A stretch of 64,000 bases of DNA from Trichostrongylus colubriformis. Lineage: Eukaryota; Nematoda; Chromadorea; Rhabditida; Trichostrongylidae. The notes below the pieces were generated by a model. The model was not told the DNA's origin. It made no database searches and saw nothing but the letters and a program-made list of their open reading frames with translations. Positions 24,611-34,901 of the stretch are shown here, piece by piece. Position numbers and translations under genes: made by a program. Each line of letters starts with the position of its first letter. The stretch's first letter is position 1. The stretch covers positions 20,186,068 to 20,250,067 of the forward strand of contig OZ022259.1 of the NCBI GenBank assembly GCA_963978905.1, written 5' to 3'.

Positions 24611-26176
24611 ATATAATAGTTGGAAATAAAGATTGTATACTCTGTATTAAGCATAAGAAGGGGTACCATTGGCAGAGAAAAGGAGAACCATCTACGTCTA
24701 GTAGTAGCTGGATTTTAGGTCAGAACTATTTGTTCGGATGCTACACATTTACAATGTAGCATCGACACTGCTGTAGCGGCTACTGATAAAATTTAACGGC
24801 TACAAGCTGGGCAACAGTATCCTTCACTTCCTCCGCATAGCAGTTGTTTTGTTTAGCAACATGCCGATGTTCCAGCGTTGCAAAGATAGGGCAGGAAGAT
24901 AACGAAGAGCCAAAGTTCCGCTTTTTTCTGCGCGACATTTCGAAAGCACCGGGAGTAGTAAGGAGAATGTGAGAACTGGGCATACATATTTTCTGAGAAC
25001 AAACCTTCCTATTCAGAAGAGGTGATGTTTAACAAGACTTGCATTGAAAAAAAACGGCTTGGGGTCTTATTACGATCCCGTAGCACGGCGTGTCGTTCTG
25101 CAGTTCTTCAGGCGGGCGAGTTGCCGACGAGGACGGGACAGCGTTCGCAGCCGGTTGATTCAGCCTCTCCGCTCGTCTGGGGTCTACCCCCGCTAGTGAC
25201 GCAGAGGGGCGCGATAGGGAAGGGGGTAATTGGATACCTATTTCCTGTTTTTTTTTTCGCCGCTTCACCACATTTACCCCTCCCGGTGTCGTTAATCAGG
25301 GCCTTATCTAGCTACACTCGAATTGTGTATCCACAGATTTTTCAAATCGTGGCTTGTTGAACTTCACACAGAGGGCATGGGACAGTCGTTACCCAATCAC
25401 TGTAGCATCTGCGGGGTGCTATCGCAATGAGGGGGAGGGATATCTCATGAAAACTTTTACCTGAGCATCTTGGAGGGATCTTTGAGGACAATTTGCACAC
25501 ACAGGCCTATATTTTTGCTTGAAGGAATCGCCCACGAAAAAAATTAGTTCCTCTGCTGCCCTTATATTTATGTTGCATTTGCCTAATACGGACCACATGC
25601 AGAGTTTCACGCGAAAAAATGGGAATCCGGCTGAGATACAGTTCCCTAAATTCTTGGCTGGGCGGGGTCTCTGAGTAAAAGCCCCGACCCGTCGTCCGCC
25701 GCGTTTGGGAACGGAGAGTGAGATTATTTACGTCAGTTCCTGTTCCTACAATGCGTCTCCGACCGCTGTGGACGACGGGGTGGGCACTTACTCGGAGGCC
25801 CCGCCTACCCCGCCAAGACAAAGACTTTTTTCGTGGACAATTCCTTTAAGTCTCAGTGGTGGGGAGAAAGGGTTCCTTTCCCCTTCTAAGTATTGGTCAA
25901 AATAATGTTCATGGTGGGATACCCCCCCCCCTCCTCATTCCGACAGTACCTCTGCATGTTTTGGAGTAGCAACGTCTACAAGAAAAGTCGCATGTAGTGC
26001 AAAAATTATGCGCCAACCTATCAGTAAGGTTAGAATGGATGGATGGATATCTATCATTGTATGTAATTCCAGATATCATCAATCGAGTTAACAGGTGGTG
26101 TAACCGCGAACAATTTTTCACTTGGTAAGTGGTGCCTGATGCAGAGGTATGGCCGTATTCGATTACTTGGAATTCA
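24611..26176. other. Intergenic between the LINE and the phosphatase-like gene; one MITE
   Basis: Apart from the MITE at 25513-25849 I see only short, unconnected frames. The stretch includes C-rich and G-rich runs (about 25920-25932). Confidence 0.4.
25513..25849. mobile_element. MITE, sister of 18663-19080
   Basis: AAGGAATCGCCCACGAAAAA at the left and TTTTTTCGTGGACAATTCCTT at the right (quoted approximately) are inverted copies. The interior, with CGTCGTCCGCCGCGTTTGG and its approximate inverse CGACCGCTGTGGACGACGGG, matches the other copy. Confidence 0.65.
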
Positions 26177-26209
26177 GAAACGTTTGCGAAAAATATTTGG
26201 AGCTACATC

Positions 26210-29200
26210 ATGAACTTCTACCCGGATGGTCCTAAACCGTTCCTCAAAATGGACGTATTCACGATGCTACTCAACCGTACAACGGCAATATTAGAGAAGG
26301 AGCCAAGCCTCGTCGAACTTACTGTGAGCAACTTACCATCCCAGTGCTTGTGTTGTGATCCCTACTATATATAAAACGCTTAGTCTGTCTGTCCCTCCGT
26401 CTGTCACGAAATTCATATCTCGCGTCGCAGTAGAGCTGGGACTCTGGTTTTTTAAAGTGATATGAGGGGTGGTAAGGGAACATCAAGGGTGAGGGAACGG
26501 AAGTGATAGCAGCTGATAAGAGGTGATAAGGAGCCTCGAAAGGCGAATGGCGAGAAATTGATATCTCGCGTCGGAGCAAAGCTGGGACTCTGAATTTTTG
26601 AAGTGATACAGGGGATGGTAAGGGGACATCAGTGGTGAGGGAACGGAAGTGATAGCAACTGATAAGGGCTGATAAGGAGCCTCGAAAGGCGAATGGCGAG
26701 AAATTGATATCTCGCGTCGCAGCAAAGCTGGGACTCTGGACTTTTAAAGTGATATAGGGGGTGGTAAGGGGACATCAGGGGTGAGGGAACGGAAGTGATA
26801 ACAACTGATAAGGGCTGATAAGGAGCCTCGAAAGGCGAATGGCGAGAAATTCACATCTCGCGTCGCAGCAAAGCTGGGACTCTGGATTTTTAAAGTGATA
26901 TAGGGGGTGGTAAGGGGACATCAGAGGTGAGGGAACGGAAGTGATAACAACTGATAAGGGCTGATAAGGAGCCTCGAAAGGCGAATGGCGAGAAATTGAT
27001 ATCTCGCGTCGCAGCAAAGCTGGGACTCTGGACTTTTAAAGTGATATAGGGGGTGGTAAGGGGACATCAGGGGTGAGAGAACGGAAGTGATAACAACTGA
27101 TAAGGGCTGATAAGGAGCCTCGAAAGGCGAATGGCGAGAAATTCACATCTCGCGTCGCAGCAAAGCTGGGACTCTGGATTTTTAAAGTGATATAGGGGGT
27201 GGTAAGGGGACATCAGGGGTGAGGGAACGGAAGTGATAACAACTGATAAGGGCTGATAAGGAGCCTCGAAAGGCGAATGGCGAGAAATTGATATCTCGCG
27301 TCGCAGCAAAGCTGGGACTCTGGACTTTTAAAGTGATATAGGGGGTGGTAAGGGGACATCAGGGGTGAGAGAACGGAAGTGATAACAACTGATAAGGGCT
27401 GATAAGGAGCCTCGAAAGGCGAATGGCGAGAAATTCACATCTCGCGTCGCAGCAAAGCTGGGACTCTGGATTTTTAAAATGATATAGGGGGTGGTAAGGG
27501 GACATCAGGGGTGAGGGAACGGAAGTGATAACAACTGATAAGAGCTGATAAGGAGCCTCGAAAGGCGAATGGCGAGAAATTCACATCTCGCGTCGCAGCA
27601 AAGCTGGGACTCTGGATTTTTAAAGTGATATAGGGGGTGGTAAGGGGACATCAGGGGTGAGGGAACGGAAGTGATAACAACTGATAAGGGCTGATAAGGA
27701 GTCTCGAAAGGCGAATGGCGAGAAATTGATATCTCGCGTCGCAGCAAAGCTGGGACTCTGGACTTTTAAAGTGATATAGGGGGTGGTAAGGGGACATCAG
27801 GGGTGAGAGAACGGAAGTGATAACAACTGATAAGGGCTGATAAGGAGCCTCGAAAGGCGAATGGCGAGAAATTCACATCTCGCGTCGCAGCAAAGCTGGG
27901 ACTCTGGATTTTTAAAATGATATAGGGGGTGGTAAGGGGACATCAGGGGTGAGGGAACGGAAGTGATAACAACTGATAAGAGCTGATAAGGAGCCTCGAA
28001 AGGCGAATGGCGAGAAATTCACATCTCGCGTCGCAGCAAAGCTGGGACTCTGGATTTTTAAAGTGATATAGGGGGTGGTAAGGGGACATCAGGGGTGAGG
28101 GAACGGAAGTGATAACAACTGATAAGGGCTGATAAGGAGCCTCGAAAGGCGAATGGCGAGAAATTGATATCTCGCGTCGCAGCAAAGCTGGGACTCTGGA
28201 CTTTTAAAGTGATATAGGGGGTGGTAAGGGGACATCAGGGGTGAGAGAACGGAAGTGATAACAACTGATAAGGGCTGATAAGGAGCCTCGAAAGGCGAAT
28301 GGCGAGAAATTCACATCTCGCGTCGCAGCAAAGCTGGGACTCTGGATTTTTAAAGTGATATAGGGGGTGGTAAGGGGACATCAGGGGTGAGGGAACGGAA
28401 GTGATAACAACTGATAAGAGCTGATAAGGAGCCTCGAAAGGCGAATGGCGAGAAATTCACATCTCGCGTCGCAGCAAAGCTGGGACTCTGGATTTTTAAA
28501 GTGATATAGGGGGTGGTAAGGGGACATCAGGGGTGAGGGAACGGAAGTGATAACAACTGATAAGGGCTGATAAGGAGCCTCGCAAGGCGAATGGCGAGAA
28601 ATTCACATCTCGCGTCGCAGCAAAGCTGGGACTCTGGACTTTTAAAGTGATATAGGGGGGGGGGGTAAGGGGACATCAGGGGTGAGGGAACGGAAGTGAT
28701 AACAACTGATAAGGGCTGATAAGGAGCCTCGAAAGACGAATAGCGAGAAATTGTTATCTCGCGTCGCAGCAAAGCTGGGACTCTCAATGCCTAAAGCTTT
28801 TTTATCACGCCATCTTCTCTGCTTTTTCCAATTCAATAGCTCAGCTAAAAGCATAGGAATTTCCACTTAATTCCATGCACAACTGTGGTCGTGCCGATCA
28901 ACCCCATTTTACACAATATCGCCATGGATGGCGCGCAGTAGTGTGCGCCCGCCAACTGGTTTATTTATAAGCACCATCAATGGGCTTCCTAGCAAGGATC
29001 CCCAAGTTATCTAAACAACTTTGGCGTTATACAAATCGGGAAGGGGAAGGGGGTACCGCAGCTGAGCCCGTAGAGAAGAAGCTTCAAAGCCACACCACGT
29101 GATAATCAGATTAGTGGCTTACTTTCTTGGGGAGAGTAGGTCCTTAAATAACTACTCAGGCTGCACCCTTGTTGTGGCTTCACGGTGCACCCTCATGGTG

Positions 29201-32200
29201 TTGTGCCTGCTTGAACACACAACGAGGGAGCTGTCATCAGGAAATGACTGTTTCATTCAATTATTTCCTCTTACGGTAAGTTTATTTATTTGCTCATGTA
29301 GTTGGGTGGGGGCACGAGGTCGAATTTCCGCACGGCCGCGCGCGACGAGCGGCGCGGCGGGTGCGAGTGCCGGTGGCGGGGCATGGCAGCCTTCATGCGA
29401 GGCAGTGTGGCAAGAGTGGAAGCGCAGACGTGACGCGGTCGCGCTCAGCCATTCTCCCACGGGCAATCGATGCGGCGAGTCGTACTGGTGGCGCTGCGAG
29501 TGCACCGCCGCGAAGCGTAAATTCGACCTCGTGACCCCCACCCTATGTAGGTTCCTTCTCCACGTGAGTAGCATGTTGGAAATTCGTTCGTCTAAAGTCA
29601 GGTATGATCTGGTTTGATGGGCGTGGCTAGGTTGTGTTCAAGCAGACACAACACGGTGAGGGTGTACAGTGAAGCTGCAAGAAAGGTGCAGTGTGAGCAC
29701 TTAGCCGAAGACCTACCTGCCCCAAGAAAGTGAGACACTAATCTGGTTGTCGCGTGGTGTGCTTTTAAGTCAATGTCAACCACTTGTAATAAAATGGAAA
29801 CCTTTTTCTGCATGTAAGAAAATTGCTTTGCTCACCTCGGAGTTCATATAGCACCAAAACTTCAGCAAGCTTTTAGCGGGACAAGCAACATGGATCGAGC
29901 AATCCTCGACAGGAGGAATAAATTTTTCACGTTCGAAAGGGACCGTAGAGCTTGGCCAATCATCGATCGGTTAGTCAATGAGCAAGGTGTGGTACATATT
30001 TGTAACACCCACATCAGGTTCAAGCATGGGACGAAAAATTTTCAACGGGGGTCGTATTTCAGGGCGGAAAAGAGGGAAGGAGGTTGTATGTATTTAATGA
30101 GAAAATCCTTTAGGGATTCTCCGATGACCACCTCTTTTAAAATGATCTTTCAGCCGATGTGGTGGTCCCTTAGATCGACAATCGATGAATTACTAGGTAG
30201 CACTATAATACGATTAACGAAGTATTGGTTAGGTGGCCGCATTTCTTGAAAATATTCCCCGACGTAACACTCGACCCTTCCCATATCCCCAACTCTTCAT
30301 CGGCCTTCATTGAAGAAACGGGTTCTTATTTAGGGCAGCGTTGAATTGAATGGATTGAGAGTCATGTTTTCAAAATTTTTTCGACACTGCTCTAAGCCGT
30401 ATCGCTTTTAGATGCGCATTCTACGCTCGCCAGTCTGAAAATCTCAGCTGAATCGTTAGGCGTTTGAAGGTGGCTTCGTCTCTCCTGCAAAGAAGGGTTG
30501 GAGCGACCCGCCTACCAGAGCTCCCAATGAGGCCGCATATATACTCTGCGATGCCGACGGCAGGTCATGGCTGCGTGTCTCTGCGTCTCCGCCTATGCCA
30601 CCCTTCCCGTTGCCTGCGTCGTCTCTGCACCTCCCCTGTGCCACTCTGCCTCGCTGCCCGTGAACGCATACACCCTGCCGGCGCTGAGTATGAACCCTGC
30701 GTGACGATCCAGCCTAACCCCTCCTTCCGGCGAACGTACGTGTCTTCAAGCGAATGGCTGTGATGTCCACAGCCCTACTCGACAAATCTACTCCAGAATT
30801 TCAGGGTGAGGTGACCGTGATGGGACCAATCTATGGCGAAGGAGATTCTTTGATCACACTGCTTTCATTAGTAGGAATGCCACCGCAGAAGACCTATGTC
30901 TTCCTTGGATGCTATTTTGGACTCGGCTTTGGTTTGTGTATCTCAAAAGTTGTGCATGGTCAAATATTGTAGTCTTTACTAATGACAGTCTGCTTCAGCA
31001 CCCTTGGAAAGTTTAATGCTGCTTTTTTGCTTGAAATGTCTCTTTCCAACAAAGGTGTACCTATTGAAAGGTCATCTCGAAGAGCCAGCATCAATAAAGG
31101 TGAGAGGATAAAGTAGCTAAGGCAAAGGTCATGGACGAGTTGTACCACGAAATAAGCCTTTTTGAAGAGTTTGGGACTGGACGACTGGTTAATTCGGAGG
31201 CGAATTCCGCCTGAAGCAGTGTCAAAGGTTTCTGATTCGGTCATGGTGAGCAAGCTCGTATAATGTTGATATTGAAGGAATCGCCCCGGAAAGTCCATGA
31301 TTCCAACTCCTCTTGAAATCACTTTGTAAGATAAAGTAGATGAACAGAACTACGAAATGACCGAGAACTTTCTCCACTCCAACAGACAGTGAAGGAACTA
31401 AAAACTCGTTTGAATTCCGTTACATTTTCCGCTACATCATTTGAACAGCGTCAGGGTTAGAGCACAGTTCGAATTTTCGAGCTCAGTGTTGATTGCTTCT
31501 CTGCGTCTCTGACCACATGAGTGTCGCCTCTTTGCCTCTCAACTTCCTGGCGTAGATAGCCGCTCGGACGCCCCACCTCGTCGTCCGTCACTCTGGGGAG
31601 CTCATTCTCAATTGGATTCTTGTATATGCGCGTGAAACTTGGCATGTGATCCTTAGTAAGGAAATACAACATAGATAAGTGGGTAACAAGAGAATTTGAA
31701 TTTCCGTGAACGATTCTTTTGAGGTTGCGAATAATTGCTCAAATTCAGCGAACAGTGGCTTTTATGCCAATAGCTGCAATGATCGGGCCAAAAATCCTTT
31801 GCATCCCTGGTGGGCCTGGTCCTGTCATTCGTGAGAATGGTTTAGCAGCACTGAAGGCATGTTCGAGAGTGTCGATGAATCAAGTGGACCGATCAATATG
31901 TATGGTAGGTTCAGGGTTTGTTTTCACCTATGTCGCGCCTCGCGCTTGCTATTTTTCCAAAGCAAGATTCACCACTCTACGCAGATGAACACAATTGAGA
32001 CCACACATTCGAAGCATCAGGAGTTGTTATGCACTCGGCAGCCTCAGAGAGGGTCGAGCATGAGTCCAGAATTCCGCAGGAGGTCGTGTTCAAGGTTGGA
32101 AAGTACGGGGTCATAGGGTTGGAAAGTGAGGGGAAGGTCGTGATTCGGTTAGGAAGGTGAAAAAATGGTATTTTCGAAAATCCCTCTAGGACCCCTCCAT

Positions 32201-34397
32201 GATTATCCTTTTAAAATAGGTTTTGGACCGATAAGAGGCAATTTATCGAAAGAAACGTCAGTCAGTAACCGTACTCTACTCACGGTGGGGGGATCTTATG
32301 GTCAGGGAAAGCCGTATTTCTCAAAAAAAAATTCCTCAACAATAGTGTTATTCTGAAGATGGGTTTTCAGGAAGCTGCATGGGCAGTGATGAAACTAGAA
32401 GCAAACCCAGTGATCTCTGATGACGGAATACCGACGTTCACCGAATCGCAATGCTCAGCATTTTGCAAAGCAAACGGATTGGCTGTGATCGTACGAGGGC
32501 GGCAGTTAGTGAGTAACCAATAGGCGTTCAATAAAATCAATCAATATTTCTTCAAGTTCTAATTTTTAGCTGTTGATCACGACAGACATCAGCTAGGTTT
32601 AACGGCCATCACCTAATATAATTCTAGAAATTTGAAGATTTACGGGTTTCACCCGAGGCGGACGTGAGGTCTCAATAGGCATAAAATTCGCGTTGCAGTG
32701 TGTGGGGCGCTGTAAGACCGCGTTCATACTTTGCGCCAGAATGGCGTGACTGCATTGACAGGCAGCGAGGCAGAGTGGCACAGAGAAGGTGCAGAGCCGA
32801 CGCAGGCAACTAGTGAAGATGGCTCAGACGGAGACGCAGAGACACGCAAGCACGCATTGCTGCCTGTACCGCAAAGTATGAACGCGTTCTGAATAGTTGG
32901 GTCCCACAACGATTACCGTGTCCTGCGCCTTACCTCGGATCTTCGTATTCGCGTAGGCCGTGGAGTAAATTCTTTACGGGTTAAGGCTAACAATACTCCT
33001 ATTTCTCCAGGAACAAGGAACTGGTGGAAGGTTAGAAATTCTGACATGTACAAGAACTAATGCCCACAATATTTATAAGGAAAGTCGCTATCAAATATGT
33101 ACAGCTACGATTCCGATAGGAACTGGAATGCGTTGCACATTCTGAAAAGAAATAGACGAAAGCAAAATATCCCATTTTTTTTCACTCGTTTTCATCTCAC
33201 CACAGGTCGATGAGGGATTCCTCAATTACCCAAAAGAAGTGGTGACGATCGTCTCAGCTGTAGCTTATTTGGATAATTTTCGAAACTACGCTGCAGCTAT
33301 GACCATTCAAGGAATGAATGTGAGTTCTTTGCTGATAGCTTTTTCAGCCACAAAAGCCTTCTTGAAAAGAAGTGGGTGTAAGCACACTTCAACTGGGTTG
33401 CACCCCATAGCATGCAGTCAGTTCGCAACGGAACTATCTGAGCCCTTGGTGCCCGACAACGCACTTTGCGTAACGCGGTGGCCTGGTTGGAGTGTCTTGA
33501 CCCCATCGTTCGGATGAGTGATGGGCAAGAAGACCACTGGTATCTTCGGAAATTTCGGGATATTACGGTATAGAGAGAGTTCTTAAGTAGAGGTTTCAGG
33601 AAGCCATTTCCGAAAGAATTGAGGGACCTAGGGATCTTAAAGTGACCTCAGTTGTTCGCTATGCTACTACAGTTAGCCGCTACTATACATCTACTGTATA
33701 AATCGAGTCAGCTTCCATAATGTTTCAGAAGTCGCTAGAAATCCAACGCTTAGTGCTTTCTAGAGCAACAATACAAGCTAAGCAGTTTATCGCTTATTTC
33801 AACATTACGTGCTACTTCTTGTCCCTGTCCCAAGTTTGTTCGCAGTGGATAGCAACAGCGTATGGTCTTCCCCCAAGTCGTGTAGTAGAAAAGGGATGGA
33901 GCTCAGAAATGTAATGTTCGACCACTGAAAATCCAGCTAGCCCTTCGAGTTTATACTTCAAGCCAGAATTGGAAAAATGGATGAATCGATCGCATATGTA
34001 TATTATTCACCAGTTGGCTGGCGCCCACTGCTGTGTGCGAAACACCATGTGCGTCAGTAGGTCGATCGAAATCGCTTTTTCTTGTGGGCAGTGTTTCGGT
34101 GCACGCTCCGCCCACCACGGGTGGAGCTTCACCTGGCCCATTGTGTTTTCTACTTCTTGTCCCATACCCTACCCATACCAAACTTGTCCCCATCTCCACA
34201 GGTCGTTTTTCATATAGTACCTAATTTCTAGACAGACGGACGGAGGGACGTACATACAGACGAAGCGTTTCATATGTAGTAGAGATGACAACTTACAGGC
34301 ATCCATTGTCCGCTATAAAATGGATGAAGGCGAACCGAAATCACTGGACATCGTGAAACCAGGCATTGGACGAAATGCCACAGCCTTACCAATATAA
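26210..34397 (+). CDS. PP1-family Ser/Thr pseudophosphatase (predicted catalytically dead)
   Basis: Exons: 26210-26323 (ATG; in-frame sequence continues up to an ATTCAG acceptor at 26176), 30805-30931, 30999-31099, 31749-31904, 32371-32508, 33206-33319 and 34299-34397. All junctions are GT/AG with agreeing phases, giving about 282 aa. The PP1 catalytic order is kept. LNRTTAILEKEPSLVEL matches the N-terminal helix before the first metal motif. GDIHG is GPIYG, GDYVDRG is GCYFGLG, GNHE is GHLE, and CCHGG is CIPGG. W is kept in EAAWAVM, DRGVSFTF is DDGIPTFTE, RAHQVVEDG is RGRQLVDEG, and SAPNYCGEFDNAGAMM is SAVAYLDNFRNYAAAMT. All six metal ligands and Arg96/Arg221 equivalents are lost, while hydrophobic core and length are kept. 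About 20 residues between ASIK and RTVAFMP are missing unless the candidate exon 31386-31449 is used. Such genes are often male-enriched in nematodes (family knowledge). True N-terminus uncertain. Confidence 0.75.
26361..28967 (-). mobile_element. Satellite-bearing non-autonomous element in intron 1 of the phosphatase-like gene
   Basis: Starts CTACTATATATAAAACGCTT followed by GTCTGTCTGTCCCTCCGTCT. It continues as a 146-bp tandem array and ends with about 170 bp closing in AGTGTGCGCCCGCCAACTGG. The same two ends occur, in the other orientation, at 14428/16256 and, without an array, at about 34009-34287. That makes the array part of a mobile unit rather than a local expansion. No transposase is visible. 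Confidence 0.65.
26405..28790 (+). repeat. 146-bp tandem satellite, about 16 monomers, with higher-order periodicity
   Basis: Each monomer reads ATCTCGCGTCGCAGCAAAGC, then TGGGACTCTGGA, TTTTTAAAGTGATATAGGGG, GTGGTAAGGGGACATCAGGG, then GGAACGGAAGTGATA and GCCTCGAAAGGCGAATGGCG. Two variants differ before ATCTCGCG: AAATTGAT (type A) and AAATTCAC (type B). From 26560 the order is A A B A B A B B A B B A B B B, ending with a GTT variant at 28750. So a 292-bp AB repeat gives way to a 438-bp ABB repeat. Monomers are nearly identical, which indicates recent amplification. The unit is not a multiple of three, so the repeated 80-aa frames on the minus strand are artefacts. Confidence 0.9.
29092..29768. 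mobile_element. Non-autonomous element with about 130-bp inverted ends
   Basis: The left segment (ACCACGTGATAATCAGATTA, CTTACTTTCTTGGGGAGAGT, TGTTGTGCCTGCTTGAACAC) reappears inverted at 29625-29768 (GTGTTCAAGCAGACACAACA, CCAAGAAAGTGAGACACTAA, TCTGGTTGTCGCGTGG). The interior (about 29310-29520) is GC-rich and encodes nothing I recognise. It lies in intron 1 of the phosphatase-like gene. Confidence 0.65.
29890..30290. repeat. Interspersed repeat copy (ACCACCTCTTTT...GTCGTATTTCTC family)
   Basis: Shares the string of modules ACCACCTCTTTT, CCGATG.GGTGGTC, and TTCCCC.ACGTAACACTCGACCCT with 38480-38655 and, more diverged, 32165-32340. The plus-strand frame beginning at 29890 (MDRAILDRRNKFFTFERD) resembles no family I know, and part of it lies in this repeat. 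Confidence 0.4.
30528..30706. mobile_element. About 180-bp MITE (CCGC.TTCATACT.TGCG family)
   Basis: GAGGCCGCATATATACTCTG at the left is mirrored by the GCTGAGTATGAACCCTGCG end. The interior, with GTCTCTGCGTCTCCGCCTAT and CTCTGCCTCGCTGCC, is the inverse of the interiors at 32712 and 34723. It lies about 100 bp upstream of the exon at 30805. Confidence 0.6.
31271..31722. mobile_element. Partial copy of the GGAATCGTTC MITE in the phosphatase-like gene
   Basis: The right end (ACATAGATAAGTGGGTAACA, TTCCGTGAACGATTCTTTTG) matches the end of 18663-19080 well. The left end (GAAGGAATCGCCCCGGAAAG) matches over only about 20 bases. It fills most of the intron 31100-31748 and overlaps the candidate exon at 31386. 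Confidence 0.4.
32712..32891. mobile_element. About 180-bp MITE (CCGCGTTCATACTTTGCG family)
   Basis: TAAGACCGCGTTCATACTTT at the left and CGCAAAGTATGAACGCGTTC at the right are inverted copies. The interior has GGCAGCGAGGCAGAGTGGCA and GGAGACGCAGAGACACGCAA, shared with 34723-34901. It lies in an intron between phosphatase exons 32371-32508 and 33206-33319. Confidence 0.8.
34009..34287. mobile_element. Short copy of the CCAGCTGG...TATATAGTAG element, without satellite
   Basis: CACCAGTTGGCTGGCGCCCA at the left, and CAGACGGACGGAGGGACGTA then GCGTTTCATATGTAGTAG at the right, match the two ends of the satellite-bearing copies. It stops about 11 bp before the acceptor of the last phosphatase exon. 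The inner CACGCTCCGCCCACCACGGG matches the partial copy at 17150-17345. Confidence 0.55.
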
Positions 34398-34454
34398 ATT
34401 ACCTAAAATATTATAGACGTCTCAATCATCGCTAATTTTTGTAAAAAAGTCCAC

Positions 34455-34460
34455 AATAAA
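34455..34460 (+). terminator. Poly(A) signal AATAAA of the phosphatase-like gene
   Basis: AATAAA lies 58 nt after the TAA at 34395-34397, which supports 34299-34397 as the true terminal exon. Confidence 0.55.
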
Positions 34461-34722
34461 GAGTTTAATTGTGATCCGCGAGGTGTCTGTGTGCCTTGGT
34501 CCCAAAAATGTAGCGGCTCATTTCGCGCTTCAGTCATACTCGGCGAATTGCTTTAGCCAGCGTAAAGGGACTAAGCGAGCGGCGACTAGCCACTGCTTCC
34601 TCTCATTACAAGGACAAGTTTCTGCATGGGGATATCTCCACAATCTGGACAGGATTTTGCACCGCGGTGTTCGGCGTGCACGCGATACGTGAGAGTCATG
34701 TGCTTGGGTCTTGAAGCGATTA

Positions 34723-34901
34723 AGCCGCACTCATACTCAGCGCCGACAGGGCGTTGCTGCGTTCACAGGCAGCGAGGCAGAGTGTCACGGGAGAGGTGCA
34801 GGGGCTACGCAGAGCTTCGAGACAAGGTGGCATAGGTGGAGACGCAGAGACGCGCAGCCACGATCTGCAGCCGCTACCACAGAGTATAAACGCGGCCTTT
34901 A
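34723..34901. mobile_element. About 180-bp MITE in the convergent spacer
   Basis: TTAAGCCGCACTCATACTCA and AGAGTATAAACGCGGCCTT are inverted ends. The interior is nearly the same as 32712-32891 (AGGCAGCGAGGCAGAGTGTC, GGAGACGCAGAGACGCGCAG). It lies between the 3' ends of the phosphatase-like gene and pros-1. Confidence 0.75.

Noticed and set aside
26483..28787. Repeated 80-86-aa minus-strand frames (RREISISRHSPFEAPYQPLS)
   Set aside because: They come from the tandem 146-bp satellite, whose length is not divisible by three, and they have no codon-level constraint that I can see.
26405..28790. CRISPR-like array
   Set aside because: The genome is eukaryotic, and the whole 146-bp unit repeats with no unique spacers.
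30754..30972. A frame with ATG at 30754 (MAVMSTALLDKSTPEFQ) running into the phosphatase motif
   Set aside because: The TTTCAG at 30804 is a better acceptor, and joining to the exon ending at 26323 restores the PP1-like run LVEL(T)-GEVTVMG exactly. The ATG-led part is intron sequence.
33729..33914. Possible last phosphatase exon (KSLEIQRLVLSR...) after a TTTCAG
   Set aside because: It has no good continuation and no poly(A) signal. The exon at 34299-34397 fits in phase, ends properly and is followed by AATAAA.
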